Under the pieces are notes generated by a model, which made no database searches, was not told the origin of the DNA, and worked only from the letters and a program-made list of their open reading frames with translations. Position numbers and translations under genes: made by a program. From Leucobacter musarum subsp. musarum (GTDB lineage: Bacteria; Actinomycetota; Actinomycetes; Actinomycetales; Microbacteriaceae): a DNA stretch of 64,000 nt. Where the stretch lies: positions 1 through 64,000 of the forward strand of contig NZ_JHBW01000066.1 of NCBI RefSeq assembly GCF_001273845.1, written 5' to 3'. How positions within the stretch are numbered: position 1 is the first letter of the stretch; each line of letters begins with the position of its first letter. Below are positions 52,106 to 59,723 of this stretch, piece by piece.

Positions 52106-53814
52106 GCGCCGACACCGTGCCGCTCCTGAGCATCCGCGACCTCGCGGTGCAGTACCGCACGAAGCAGGGGTCCGTCGACGCCGTGCGCGGCGTCAGCTTT
52201 GACGTGCGCGCAGGCGAGGTCACGGCCGTCGTGGGCGAGTCGGGATCGGGCAAGACCACCGTCGCCCAGTCGGTCATCGGCCTGCTCGCGTCGAACGGCA
52301 GCATCACGGCGGGGAGCGTCACGCTGAACGAGCGCCGCCTCGGCACGACCGAGCTGGTCGGTCTGCCCGAACGTCGGTGGCGCGACCTGCGCGGGCGGTG
52401 CATCGGGCTCATTCCGCAAGACCCCGGCAACTCGTTGAACCCGGTGCAGCCCATCGGCAAGAGCATCAGCGAGTCGCTGCGCATCCACGGCCGACCGAGC
52501 CGGGCCGAGGTGCAGGACCGCGTGCACGCCTTGCTCGAACAGGTCGGCATCGACGACCCGATTCGCCGCGCGAAGCAGTACCCGCACGAGTTCTCGGGCG
52601 GCATGCGGCAGCGCGTGCTCATCGCCGCGGCCCTCGCGAACGACCCCGAACTGATCATCGCCGACGAGCCGACCTCCGCGCTCGACGTGACCGTGCAGCG
52701 CACCGTGCTCGACCTGATCGATCGGTTGCGCGAAGAGACCGGCACGGGCGTGCTGTTTATCACGCACGACCTGGCGGTGGCGGCGGATCGCGCCGACAGT
52801 GTCGTGGTGATGCGCGGGGGCGAGGTGCAGGAGTCGGGCCCCGCCGCACAGGTGCTCGCCCAGCCGTCGTCGGAGTACACGAAGCAACTCATGGCCGACG
52901 CGCCGTCATTCGGCACGTTCGTGGAGCGCGAGCGGGTCGTCGTGTCGCTCGATACCGGAGCTGCCGGTGACGGTGCCGGCGCCGAGGCGATCGCGGGCGA
53001 GGGCGCCGGATCGACAGGAGCCGCCGGCCCGCTCGTCACCGTCACATCGCTGCGTCAGGAGTTCGGTCGAGGCGACGACGCCTTTGTCGCCGTCGACGAC
53101 CTCTCGTTCACGGTGGCGCGCGGCACTACGCACGCGCTCGTCGGCGAGTCGGGGTCGGGCAAGACGACGACGGGCCGCGCGATCGCAGGCTTCTCGGTGC
53201 CCACCTCGGGCAGCGTGCGCGTCGGCGATGCCGAGGTGACGCAGCTGCGGGGGTCGGCGCTGCGCGAGTTCCGGCGCACCACGCAGATGGTCTACCAGAA
53301 CCCGTACGGCTCCCTCGATCCTCGACTGAGCATTGGGCAGACCCTCGCCGAGCCCCTGAAGAACTTCCGCATCGGCACCCGAGCCGACCGTGCCGAACGC
53401 GTCGCGAACGCGCTCGAGGTCGTCTCGTTGCCGGCCGAATTCGCGGCTCGGCGACCTCGAGAGCTCTCGGGCGGGCAGCGACAGCGCGTCGCCATCGCCC
53501 GCGCGTTGATCGTCGAGCCAGAGTTGGTCGTGCTCGACGAGGCGGTCTCGGCGCTCGACGTGACCGTGCAGGCCCAGATTCTGCGCCTGCTCGCACGCCT
53601 GCAGCACGATCTCGGGCTCACCTACGTCTTCATCTCGCACGACCTCGCCGTGGTGCGCCAGATCTCAGACACGGTGACCGTGCTGCAGCGCGGCCAGCAG
53701 GTCGAACACGGCCGCACCGAAGACGTCTTCACGAACGCCCAGCACCCCTACACCCAGCGCCTGCTCGAGGCGATTCCCGGCGCATCGCTGTCGTCCGGGC
53801 ACTGGGAGATCTGA
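52102..53814 (+). CDS. Fused dipeptide-type ABC ATPase (DppD-DppF)
   Basis: A 570-residue protein with two complete ATPase domains. First half: Walker A GESGSGKTTVAQ, signature FSGGMRQRVLIAAAL, Walker B LIIADEPTSALD. Second half: Walker A GESGSGKTTTGR, signature LSGGQRQRVAIARAL, Walker B LVVLDEAVSALD. A Gly/Ala-rich linker joins them (about residues 280-310). The fusion replaces the two separate ATPases of classical Dpp systems. The ATG overlaps the permease stop (ATGA). Confidence 0.95.
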   Translation: MSADTVPLLSIRDLAVQYRTKQGSVDAVRGVSFDVRAGEVTAVVGESGSGKTTVAQSVIGLLASNGSITAGSVTLNERRLGTTELVGLPERRWRDLRGRCIGLIPQDPGNSLNPVQPIGKSISESLRIHGRPSRAEVQDRVHALLEQVGIDDPIRRAKQYPHEFSGGMRQRVLIAAALANDPELIIADEPTSALDVTVQRTVLDLIDRLREETGTGVLFITHDLAVAADRADSVVVMRGGEVQESGPAAQVLAQPSSEYTKQLMADAPSFGTFVERERVVVSLDTGAAGDGAGAEAIAGEGAGSTGAAGPLVTVTSLRQEFGRGDDAFVAVDDLSFTVARGTTHALVGESGSGKTTTGRAIAGFSVPTSGSVRVGDAEVTQLRGSALREFRRTTQMVYQNPYGSLDPRLSIGQTLAEPLKNFRIGTRADRAERVANALEVVSLPAEFAARRPRELSGGQRQRVAIARALIVEPELVVLDEAVSALDVTVQAQILRLLARLQHDLGLTYVFISHDLAVVRQISDTVTVLQRGQQVEHGRTEDVFTNAQHPYTQRLLEAIPGASLSSGHWEI

Positions 53815-53831
53815 CCGAAGGAGCACCACCC

Positions 53832-55142
53832 ATGACCCGCCACGCGACCGGAACCTCCGACCTCATCGCGGCCCTCACCGGCATCGCCCCCGGCGATCTG
53901 CTCGATCAGGCGCGCAGTCGTCGCCCCGAATCGCGCGATCACGCCCAGGGCAGTTTCGAAGCGATCTTCGTGCCGACCGACGCGTCGCAGGTGTCGCTGC
54001 CCGAGCGCGCCGCGGTGGCACTCTTCGTCGCACGACTGCACGAGGAAGCCGAGGCGGTCGAGTTCTACGGTGCGCTGCTGCGCGAGACGGGTGGCGGTGC
54101 GGGCCTCGAGCCGTTGATCGTCGCCGAGGCCGAGCGGGCCGCCGGCCAGGGGCCGTACGGTGCGTTCCGTGCCGAGAACGCACCCGAGAGCGTTGCCGGG
54201 CCCGAGTACACGGTCGCGTCGGTGGAGGCCGCCTACGCGCTCGGCGACCGCCTGTCGGCCGCGCTTGAGCACGCGCACATGCTCGTGCTGCACCCGCGCG
54301 ACGCCGACCGCGAGCGCTTGGGCCGCCTGCTCGAAGCCGGGTGGAGCTCCACCGGCATCGTGACCCTGTCGCAGCTCGTCTCGTTCCTCGCGTTCCAGCT
54401 GCGCGTCGCGCACGGCCTGCGCGAACTGCGCGAGAGCATCGGGGGTGCGGCGGCAGCCGGTGCCTCGCTCACCGAGCTCGCCGCCGACGTCGCGACCGCG
54501 GCTCGAGCACGCGCCGGCGCATCGGCTTCCGCGGCTCCAGTCCCCGCGTCCGAGTCCCTGCCCGCCGCCCCGAAGGTCGACGAGCCGCCGCGCTTCACTC
54601 AGGATTCGCTCGGCTGGAAGCCCTGGATCGAGCCCCTGCCCGTCGCCGAATTCACCGAACACCACTACGAGGCGCTCGTGCAGCGCGACCGCGTGCACAT
54701 GCCGTACTTCCGCCTGCTGGCGCGTGACCCCGACGCACTGCGCGAACGCACGCTCACCGACCTCGACATCTTTTACAACACCGACGCCGGCCTGCCGCGC
54801 GCGGAGCGCGAGCTCGCCGCCGCAGCCGCGTCGCGCTACAACGGCTGCGTATTCTGCGCGTCGGTGCACTCGCGCTTCGCGACCGAGCAGGGGGCGGATC
54901 GCGACGAGGTGCAGCGCCTCCTCGACGAGGGCGTGAGCGCGCGCGTCAACCCGCGCATCGACGCTATCGTGGACGCGACGGTGGCTCTCACGGCGACCCC
55001 GCCGCGCTTCGGTGCGGCCGAGCTCGCCGCGCTGCGCACCGCGGGGCTCGACGAACTCGAACTGCTCGACGCGATTCAGGCCGGTGCGTTCTTCAACTGG
55101 GCGAACCGCCTCATGCTGTCGATCGGCGAGCCCACGGTCTAG
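53832..55142 (+). CDS. Two-domain AhpD/CMD-like protein (Avi_7170-Avi_7169 fusion)
   Basis: A 436-residue fusion of two carboxymuconolactone decarboxylase/AhpD-like halves. The first half (about 1-205) has the helical CMD pattern (SLPERAAVALFVARLHEEAEAVEFYGALL) but no Cys. An Ala/Pro-rich linker follows. The second half (about 245-436) has the AhpD redox motif in YNGCVFCASVHSRFA (CxxC plus His), so it could be a peroxidase or disulfide reductase. This matches what I recall as the Avi_7170 and Avi_7169 families, normally separate neighbours linked to KPN_01854-type importers. It starts 17 bases after the ATPase gene, preceded by GAAGGAG. Confidence 0.86.
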   Translation: MTRHATGTSDLIAALTGIAPGDLLDQARSRRPESRDHAQGSFEAIFVPTDASQVSLPERAAVALFVARLHEEAEAVEFYGALLRETGGGAGLEPLIVAEAERAAGQGPYGAFRAENAPESVAGPEYTVASVEAAYALGDRLSAALEHAHMLVLHPRDADRERLGRLLEAGWSSTGIVTLSQLVSFLAFQLRVAHGLRELRESIGGAAAAGASLTELAADVATAARARAGASASAAPVPASESLPAAPKVDEPPRFTQDSLGWKPWIEPLPVAEFTEHHYEALVQRDRVHMPYFRLLARDPDALRERTLTDLDIFYNTDAGLPRAERELAAAAASRYNGCVFCASVHSRFATEQGADRDEVQRLLDEGVSARVNPRIDAIVDATVALTATPPRFGAAELAALRTAGLDELELLDAIQAGAFFNWANRLMLSIGEPTV

Positions 55143-55182
55143 GTCGCCGCTGCCGCGTGTCTGCCGCGGCTGCTGCCCCACC

Positions 55183-55270
55183 ACCCTTCCGGATCGGGGT
55201 AACTTTCGACCAGTGCGCGCCGTGAAAACCGCCCACACACCGGTCCAAAATTACCCCGATCCGGAAGGGT
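55183..55270. repeat. Long palindromic element between convergent genes (GGATCGGGGTAA type)
   Basis: The arms ACCCTTCCGGATCGGGGTAA (55183-55202) and its exact reverse complement (55251-55270) are 20 bases. Pairing goes on with TTT/AAA and GACC/GGTC (55208-55211 with 55242-55245). No T-run. It lies between the convergent AhpD-like and AraC genes and could terminate both, but its form (perfect outer arms, variable core) is the same as the GAATCGGTGTCA repeats. Confidence 0.8.
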
Positions 55271-55296
55271 TGGTGAGGTCGGCGGGGTCGGCTGCG

Positions 55297-56100
55297 TCAG
55301 TCGGGAGATGCCGCCGACGCGCGGAACGCCGTCGGGGTGACCCCCAGCACCGACTTGAAGTCGGTCGAGAAGTGGGCCTGATCGGTGTAGCCGAGCTGCG
55401 CTGAGAGCGCGGCGATGCTGAGGTCGGGGCGATCCCGCAGCATCGCCGCCGCCTCTTGCAGCCGCCGGCGTCGAATCATCGCGTGGAGCGAGATGCCGAA
55501 TGCGCGGTCAGCGAGGCGCTGCAGCGTGCGCGTCGACGCGTGCAGACGCTCCGCGAGCTGGTCGACGCGGGTGATCTCGGGGAGTTCGAGCAGTGCGCCG
55601 AGGGCGTTCGCGAGCGCCGCATCGCTGCCGGGGTGAGGCATCGGCACGCGCGCTGCGATCCACCCCGACAACAGCCGAGCCGCGTGCTCGCGCCGCGCAT
55701 CGCCCGACGTGTGCGTGTCGGTCATCGCCGCGTCGATCGCGCGGTGCAATTCGACGTCGGCGAGCGGTTGCGCCGTATCGCGGAGCGCAGCGGGTGCGCC
55801 GGTCGTCAACGCGAGTGCGGCTGCGGGCAGCAGCAGCGCGCCAACCGCCCAGCCGCTGCCCGTGAGTACGCGCTCCGATCGGCGCGTCGACGGCCCGACG
55901 AGCTCGATGCCGTGGCCCTCGACCACGACATTGCACGCCGGAAACGGCAGCACCTCTTGGCGCGACTCCGTGCCCTCGGGGAGCTGCCACTCGGGGATCC
56001 AGATCCACCGCACCGCGTGCGCGACCTCGGGGGCGGGCGCCAGTCGGTGAAACTCGGGCAAACGCGCGGGGAAAAGTACGCCGCGACGATCCTGATCCAT
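55297..56100 (-). CDS. AraC-family regulator with DUF6597-like sensor
   Basis: A 267-residue regulator. The C-terminal AraC domain is at about 160-260 (VDQLAERLHASTRTLQRLADRAFGIS, then LGYTDQAHFSTDFKSVLGVTPTAFR). The N-terminal half (WIWIPEWQLPEGTESRQEVLPFPACNVVVEGHGIELVGP) resembles the DUF6597 sensor domain. ATG at 56100 follows GGGGAG. It is divergent from a VOC-family gene 72 bases away, which it may regulate. Confidence 0.88.
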   Translation of the reverse strand: MDQDRRGVLFPARLPEFHRLAPAPEVAHAVRWIWIPEWQLPEGTESRQEVLPFPACNVVVEGHGIELVGPSTRRSERVLTGSGWAVGALLLPAAALALTTGAPAALRDTAQPLADVELHRAIDAAMTDTHTSGDARREHAARLLSGWIAARVPMPHPGSDAALANALGALLELPEITRVDQLAERLHASTRTLQRLADRAFGISLHAMIRRRRLQEAAAMLRDRPDLSIAALSAQLGYTDQAHFSTDFKSVLGVTPTAFRASAASPD

Positions 56101-56172
56101 GCACTCCCCGCTCACCCAAACCTGGCGCAAATCTGCAAGACGGCGCCGCGAGTTTGATCTTACGATGAAGCC

Positions 56173-56694
56173 ATGAATGCTGAATCTCCCTCGAATTCGA
56201 CCCCCTCGCGCGCGGCGACCGGCACCCACACCACGAACGGCCGCCCGCACGGCTCGACCAGCCTGACGCCGTTCCTGGCCATTCCGAACGCCGCCGGCGC
56301 CATCGAGTTCTACCGCGACATCTTCGGCGCGCGCGTGGTCGATGTCACCGAGTTCGGCGGTGTGGTCGCGCACGCCGAACTCGACTTCGGCAACGGACAT
56401 CTGCAGCTCGGCGAGCCGATGCCCGACTACCACCTGGTCGCCGGCCCCGAGGGCGAAGACGATTGCTACTCGATGGGCATCTACGTGCCCGACGTCGACG
56501 ACACGGTCGCGCGGGCCGTCGCGGCGGGCGCGACCGTGCGCGAGCCCGCGACCGACTTCGTGTCGGGCGACCGCTTCGCGAGCATCCGCGATCCGTTCGG
56601 GGTGCGCTGGTCGGTGCTCACGCGCATCGAAGATCTCTCGGAAGAGGAGAGCGCGGCCCGCGTGCGCAGGTGGGCTGAATCCTTCGCAGGCTGA
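56173..56694 (+). CDS. VOC-family (PhnB/glyoxalase-like) protein
   Basis: A 173-residue protein. Residues about 28-155 form a vicinal-oxygen-chelate fold: LTPFLAIPNAAGAIEFYRDIFGARVV, HAELDFGNGHLQLG, then a second unit MGIYVPDVDDTVARAVAAGA and FASIRDPFGVRWSVLTRI. The metal-ligand pattern is of the PhnB/YkcA-like type with unknown substrate. A -10 box TACGAT ends six bases before the ATG, so leaderless. It is divergent from the AraC gene. Confidence 0.88.
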   Translation: MNAESPSNSTPSRAATGTHTTNGRPHGSTSLTPFLAIPNAAGAIEFYRDIFGARVVDVTEFGGVVAHAELDFGNGHLQLGEPMPDYHLVAGPEGEDDCYSMGIYVPDVDDTVARAVAAGATVREPATDFVSGDRFASIRDPFGVRWSVLTRIEDLSEEESAARVRRWAESFAG

Positions 56695-56720
56695 GGCCAC
56701 GCCCGCGCCCGCGCGCCTCC

Positions 56721-56793
56721 GAATCGGTGTCAATAATTGCTGCCGAAGCGCCGCTTTCGCGCCTCAGCACGACAATTTTTGACCCCGATTCGC
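56721..56793. repeat. Palindromic intergenic repeat, copy 4 (GAATCGGTGTCA type)
   Basis: The left arm CGAATCGGTGTCAATAATTG (56721-56740) and right arm CAATTTTTGACCCCGATTCG (56774-56793) pair at 18 of 20 positions. The core holds a second hairpin around GAAGCG/CGCTTTC. It lies between the convergent VOC and GlxA-type genes and carries the same GAATCGGTGTCA end as copies 1 and 2. Confidence 0.82.
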
Positions 56794-56845
56794 CGACGCT
56801 GCCTACGCGCATTCGCTGCCTTCGCTGCCTTCGCTGCCCAGCCGC

Positions 56846-57790
56846 CTACGCCGCCGGGCGGAACGTCGACCGATAAGCGCCGGGGGTGACGCCCACAGCG
56901 CGAGCGAATTGCACGCGGAAGCTGCTGGGCGACGGGAACCCCACCTGGGCGCTGATGCCGTCGACTGTGCGGTCCGTGGTTTCGAGCAGCTCTTGCGCCT
57001 GCCTGACTCGCGCCCCGCCCACCCACTGCATCGGGCTCTGCCCCGTCTCAGCGTGGAAGCGGCGTGTCAGGGTGCGCGGGCTCAACCCCGCGAACTCGGC
57101 AATCGCTTCGAGCGTCAGGGCCTGGTGCGTGTGCGCATCGATCCACTCGAGCACGCGTTCGAGGGTTGCGGTGCGGTCGGTGGGTCGGTTGCGCAGCATG
57201 AACTGCGCTTGGCCCCCGGATCGCTGCAGCGGAGCGACCGCCAGGCGAGCGGCATCGGCGGCGACGGCCACTCCGTAATTGCGCTGCACGAGATGCAGGC
57301 ACAGGTCGAGCCCGGCCGATGCTCCGGCAGAGGTGAGGATCGGCCCCTCGTCGATGTAGAGCGCGTCGGGGTCGACCACGACTGCGGGGTAACGTCGCGC
57401 GAGCTCGTCGGCCGCCAACCAGTGCGTTGTGGCACGTCGTCCGTCGAGCAGGCCGGCTTGCGCGAGTGAGAATGCGCCCACGCAGATGGAGGCCACGGTG
57501 GCGCCGCGATCCGCCGCCGCTTGGAGTGCCCATTGCTGGGACTCGGGCAACGGAGTCGAGAAGTCATTGCGGCCGGGCACGATGACGATGTCGGCGCGCT
57601 CAAGGGCCTCCAAGCCCGCCCCGGGAGCGATGCGCATGGGGCCCGCCTCAACCCAGGGGTCATCTCCGGCAACGATCACGCGATAGCCGGGCCGACCATC
57701 GGGCAGGCGCACGAACCGGAATGTCTCGATCGGAGTGGCGAGATCGAAGCCGATCACATCGGGGACGGCGAGAACGGCGACGGTGTGCAT
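56846..57790 (-). CDS. GlxA-family AraC regulator (DJ-1/PfpI N-terminal domain)
   Basis: A 314-residue regulator. The N-terminal DJ-1/PfpI-like domain (1-185) has VAVLAVPDVIGFDLATPIETF and the nucleophile-elbow Cys in VASICVGAFSLAQAGLLDGRRATTHW. The C-terminal AraC domain (about 215-310) has LTLEAIAEFAGLSPRTLTRRFHAETGQSPMQW and VGFPSPSSFRVQFARAVGVTPGAYR. Typical FtrA/GlxA layout. It is divergent from the DUF membrane-protein operon. Confidence 0.93.
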   Translation of the reverse strand: MHTVAVLAVPDVIGFDLATPIETFRFVRLPDGRPGYRVIVAGDDPWVEAGPMRIAPGAGLEALERADIVIVPGRNDFSTPLPESQQWALQAAADRGATVASICVGAFSLAQAGLLDGRRATTHWLAADELARRYPAVVVDPDALYIDEGPILTSAGASAGLDLCLHLVQRNYGVAVAADAARLAVAPLQRSGGQAQFMLRNRPTDRTATLERVLEWIDAHTHQALTLEAIAEFAGLSPRTLTRRFHAETGQSPMQWVGGARVRQAQELLETTDRTVDGISAQVGFPSPSSFRVQFARAVGVTPGAYRSTFRPAA

Positions 57791-57923
57791 GCGACCACGG
57801 TACTCGCAGCGACGGCATTTCAGGGGCGAAGTGCGCGGATTTTGTCATGTGGCGAGAATTCGGAGAAGTATGTCACAAAAGTCACTCCCGCGCTCACGCG
57901 CGAACCGCGACGATGGGCACATC

Positions 57924-58397
57924 ATGACTGCGTTTCTGCTCTCCGTCCATGTGCTCGCCGCAATTCTCGCCATCGGCCCGGTCGCGATTGCGGCCAGCAT
58001 GTTTCCCGCCACAGTACGAGCGGGGGGAGCGCCGCCAGGGTCGACGGCAGTGCTGGGCATCTTGCACCGGATCTCGCGGGTGTACGCCGTGATCGGCGTC
58101 ATCGTGCCGGTGTTCGGGATCGCCACCGCGGTGAGCCTCGGCGTACTGGGAGATGCGTGGCTGATCATCTCGATGGTGTTGACGGCCGCCGCCGCGGCAG
58201 TGCTGATCGGACTCGTGCTGCCCGGCCAACGCCGGGCGCTCGCGGCACGTGCGACGCCTGTCGGGCAGGCGCTCCAGACGCCCGCTCCGGCGGCCTCGCG
58301 GCTGGCGATGCACGCAGGCATCTTCAACCTGCTCTGGGCCATCGTCGTCGTACTGATGATCGTGCGGCCCGGCTCGACGACGGGCGCGGGTCTGTGA
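57924..58397 (+). CDS. Small integral membrane protein (DUF2269-like)
   Basis: A 157-residue membrane protein with four hydrophobic segments (LSVHVLAAILAIGPVAIAAS, YAVIGVIVPVFGIATAVSLG, LIISMVLTAAAAAVLIGLVL, LLWAIVVVLMIV). The pattern resembles the DUF2269 family. Start uncertain: ATG at 57924 begins right at the membrane segment; an ATG at 57870 preceded by GGAG would add 18 hydrophilic residues. It is coupled to the next gene by a GTGA overlap. Function unknown. Confidence 0.72.
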   Translation: MTAFLLSVHVLAAILAIGPVAIAASMFPATVRAGGAPPGSTAVLGILHRISRVYAVIGVIVPVFGIATAVSLGVLGDAWLIISMVLTAAAAAVLIGLVLPGQRRALAARATPVGQALQTPAPAASRLAMHAGIFNLLWAIVVVLMIVRPGSTTGAGL

Positions 58398-58717
58398 ACG
58401 CGCGTTCGGCCGAGCGGCTGCTCGGCATCGTCGGCGGCATCGAGTTCGCGACCCTGGTGCTCATGCTCATCAACCTGGTGACGGTGCACCACCCGGTGGT
58501 GACCAGCACGCTTGGGCCGGTGCACGGATTGGCCTACACGGCGACCGTGGTCTGCGCCGTGCTCGCAATGCGGGGGCGCCACCGCGTGTGGGTGCTCGCG
58601 CTGATTCCGGGGATCGGGGGACTGCTGGCGGCTCGGGCGGCTCGATCCTCGATGGCAGGGGAACTAGGGCACGCGGAGCACTCTGAGCTCTCTGAGCATT
58701 CGGGGGCTCGCTCGTGA
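58394..58717 (+). CDS. DUF3817-like membrane protein
   Basis: A 107-residue membrane protein: ERLLGIVGGIEFATLVLMLINLVTV, GPVHGLAYTATVVCAVLAM and WVLALIPGIGGLL, three hydrophobic segments in the order seen in the DUF3817 family (with the GPVHG motif). A hydrophilic tail follows. The GTG start overlaps the preceding stop and its own stop overlaps the rhodanese gene start. Role unknown. Confidence 0.75.
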   Translation: MNARSAERLLGIVGGIEFATLVLMLINLVTVHHPVVTSTLGPVHGLAYTATVVCAVLAMRGRHRVWVLALIPGIGGLLAARAARSSMAGELGHAEHSELSEHSGARS

Positions 58718-59055
58718 GTCTCGCGCGGTACGTGCGGCGTCCAGACGCGGTGTCGGTCGGTGAAGCTCGCGCGCTCATCGAGGCCGGCGCGCTGGTTGTC
58801 GACGTGCGAGGTGTCCCGGAGTGGCGGCGCGCGCATATTCCCGGGGCGTTGCACCTGCCGCTCGCGCAGATCGAAGCGCGCTGGGAAGAGCTGCCGGAGC
58901 ACCGCACCCTCATCACCTTCTGCACTGGCGGTTTTGTTTCGGCGTGGGCGGCGAATCTGCTGGTCGAACTCGGGTTCCCGGCGGTGAACCTCTCACGCGG
59001 CCTCGTCGGCTGGCGCGCGGCGGGCGGCCCCCTCGAATCGGAGCCCGCCGGCTGA
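58714..59055 (+). CDS. Rhodanese-like sulfurtransferase
   Basis: A 113-residue single rhodanese domain: VSVGEARALIEAGALVVDVRGVPEWRRAHIPGALHLPL, and the active-site loop TFCTGGFVSAWAA with the catalytic Cys near residue 70. It may carry persulfide sulfur in the cytoplasm. The GTG start overlaps the upstream stop (GTGA), so it is the third gene of a compact operon. Confidence 0.9.
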   Translation: MSLARYVRRPDAVSVGEARALIEAGALVVDVRGVPEWRRAHIPGALHLPLAQIEARWEELPEHRTLITFCTGGFVSAWAANLLVELGFPAVNLSRGLVGWRAAGGPLESEPAG

Positions 59056-59108
59056 CGCCCGCTGCGCTCGCCGCTCCGTGATGCGTGCCCGCCCGTCGCG
59101 GCCCGCGC

Positions 59109-59657
59109 CTACGCGCCGTGCAGGTGCAAGCGCTCGCCGGCCGCGTTAAAGATGCTGATGACCTCGCAGGGCTTGCCGCCGTCGGCGCGCAGGCGATGCG
59201 GCACCGACGTGTCGAATTCGGCGGCCTCGCCGCGACCGAGCACGTGCTCGCGGTCGTCGAGGGTGAGGCGCAGCTTGCCCGAGAGTACGAAGAGCCAATC
59301 GTGCCCCTCGTGCACCTGCAACTCCCGTTCGGGGGCATCAGGGTGGTACGTGATCTTGAACGCGCGCACGTCAGAGGCCTCGCGAGTGAGCGGAGCGATC
59401 GTGAGGCCCTCGCGGCGCAGCGCGGCACGGTGCACGCGCGGGTCTCGGGTGGGCGCGTCGAGCAGGTCGTCGACGCGGATGCCGAGTTGCCGGGTCAGCG
59501 GCAGCAGCAGCTCGAGGCTGGCCTGCCGTTTGCCCGATTCGAGGCGCGACAGGGTGCTCGCCGACATGCCCGCGCGATCGGCGAGCTCGTCGAGCGTCCA
59601 GCCGCGATCTTGCCGCGCGGATCGCAGTCGCGGGCCGAGACGTTCCAATTCATCCAT
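59109..59657 (-). CDS. XRE-family regulator with C-terminal cupin
   Basis: A 182-residue regulator. N-terminal HTH (RGWTLDELADRAGMSASTLSRLESGKRQASLELLLPLTRQLG) at about 15-65, and a C-terminal cupin (LQVHEGHDWLFVLSGKLRLTL, then LGRGEAAEFDTSVPHRL) at about 105-180. Such proteins sense a small ligand and repress neighbouring genes. ATG at 59657. It is divergent from the thioredoxin-reductase-like gene with 66 bases between, which hold a candidate operator. Confidence 0.9.
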   Translation of the reverse strand: MDELERLGPRLRSARQDRGWTLDELADRAGMSASTLSRLESGKRQASLELLLPLTRQLGIRVDDLLDAPTRDPRVHRAALRREGLTIAPLTREASDVRAFKITYHPDAPERELQVHEGHDWLFVLSGKLRLTLDDREHVLGRGEAAEFDTSVPHRLRADGGKPCEVISIFNAAGERLHLHGA

Positions 59658-59666
59658 GCTCACACC

Positions 59667-59717
59667 TTGCCATTTCCGCAAACGAGATTGCAAGTATCGC
59701 ACATTGCCCCGCACACT
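59667..59717. promoter_or_regulatory. Operator-promoter region between XRE-cupin and flavoprotein genes
   Basis: TTGC-N7-GCAA (59667-59681) is a perfect inverted repeat. A plus-strand promoter, -35 TTGCAA (59688-59693) and -10 CACACT (59712-59717) with an 18-base spacer, ends six bases before the ATG at 59724, so the flavoprotein mRNA is probably leaderless. The repeat is well placed for autoregulation. Confidence 0.5.
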
Positions 59718-59723
59718 GTCAGC

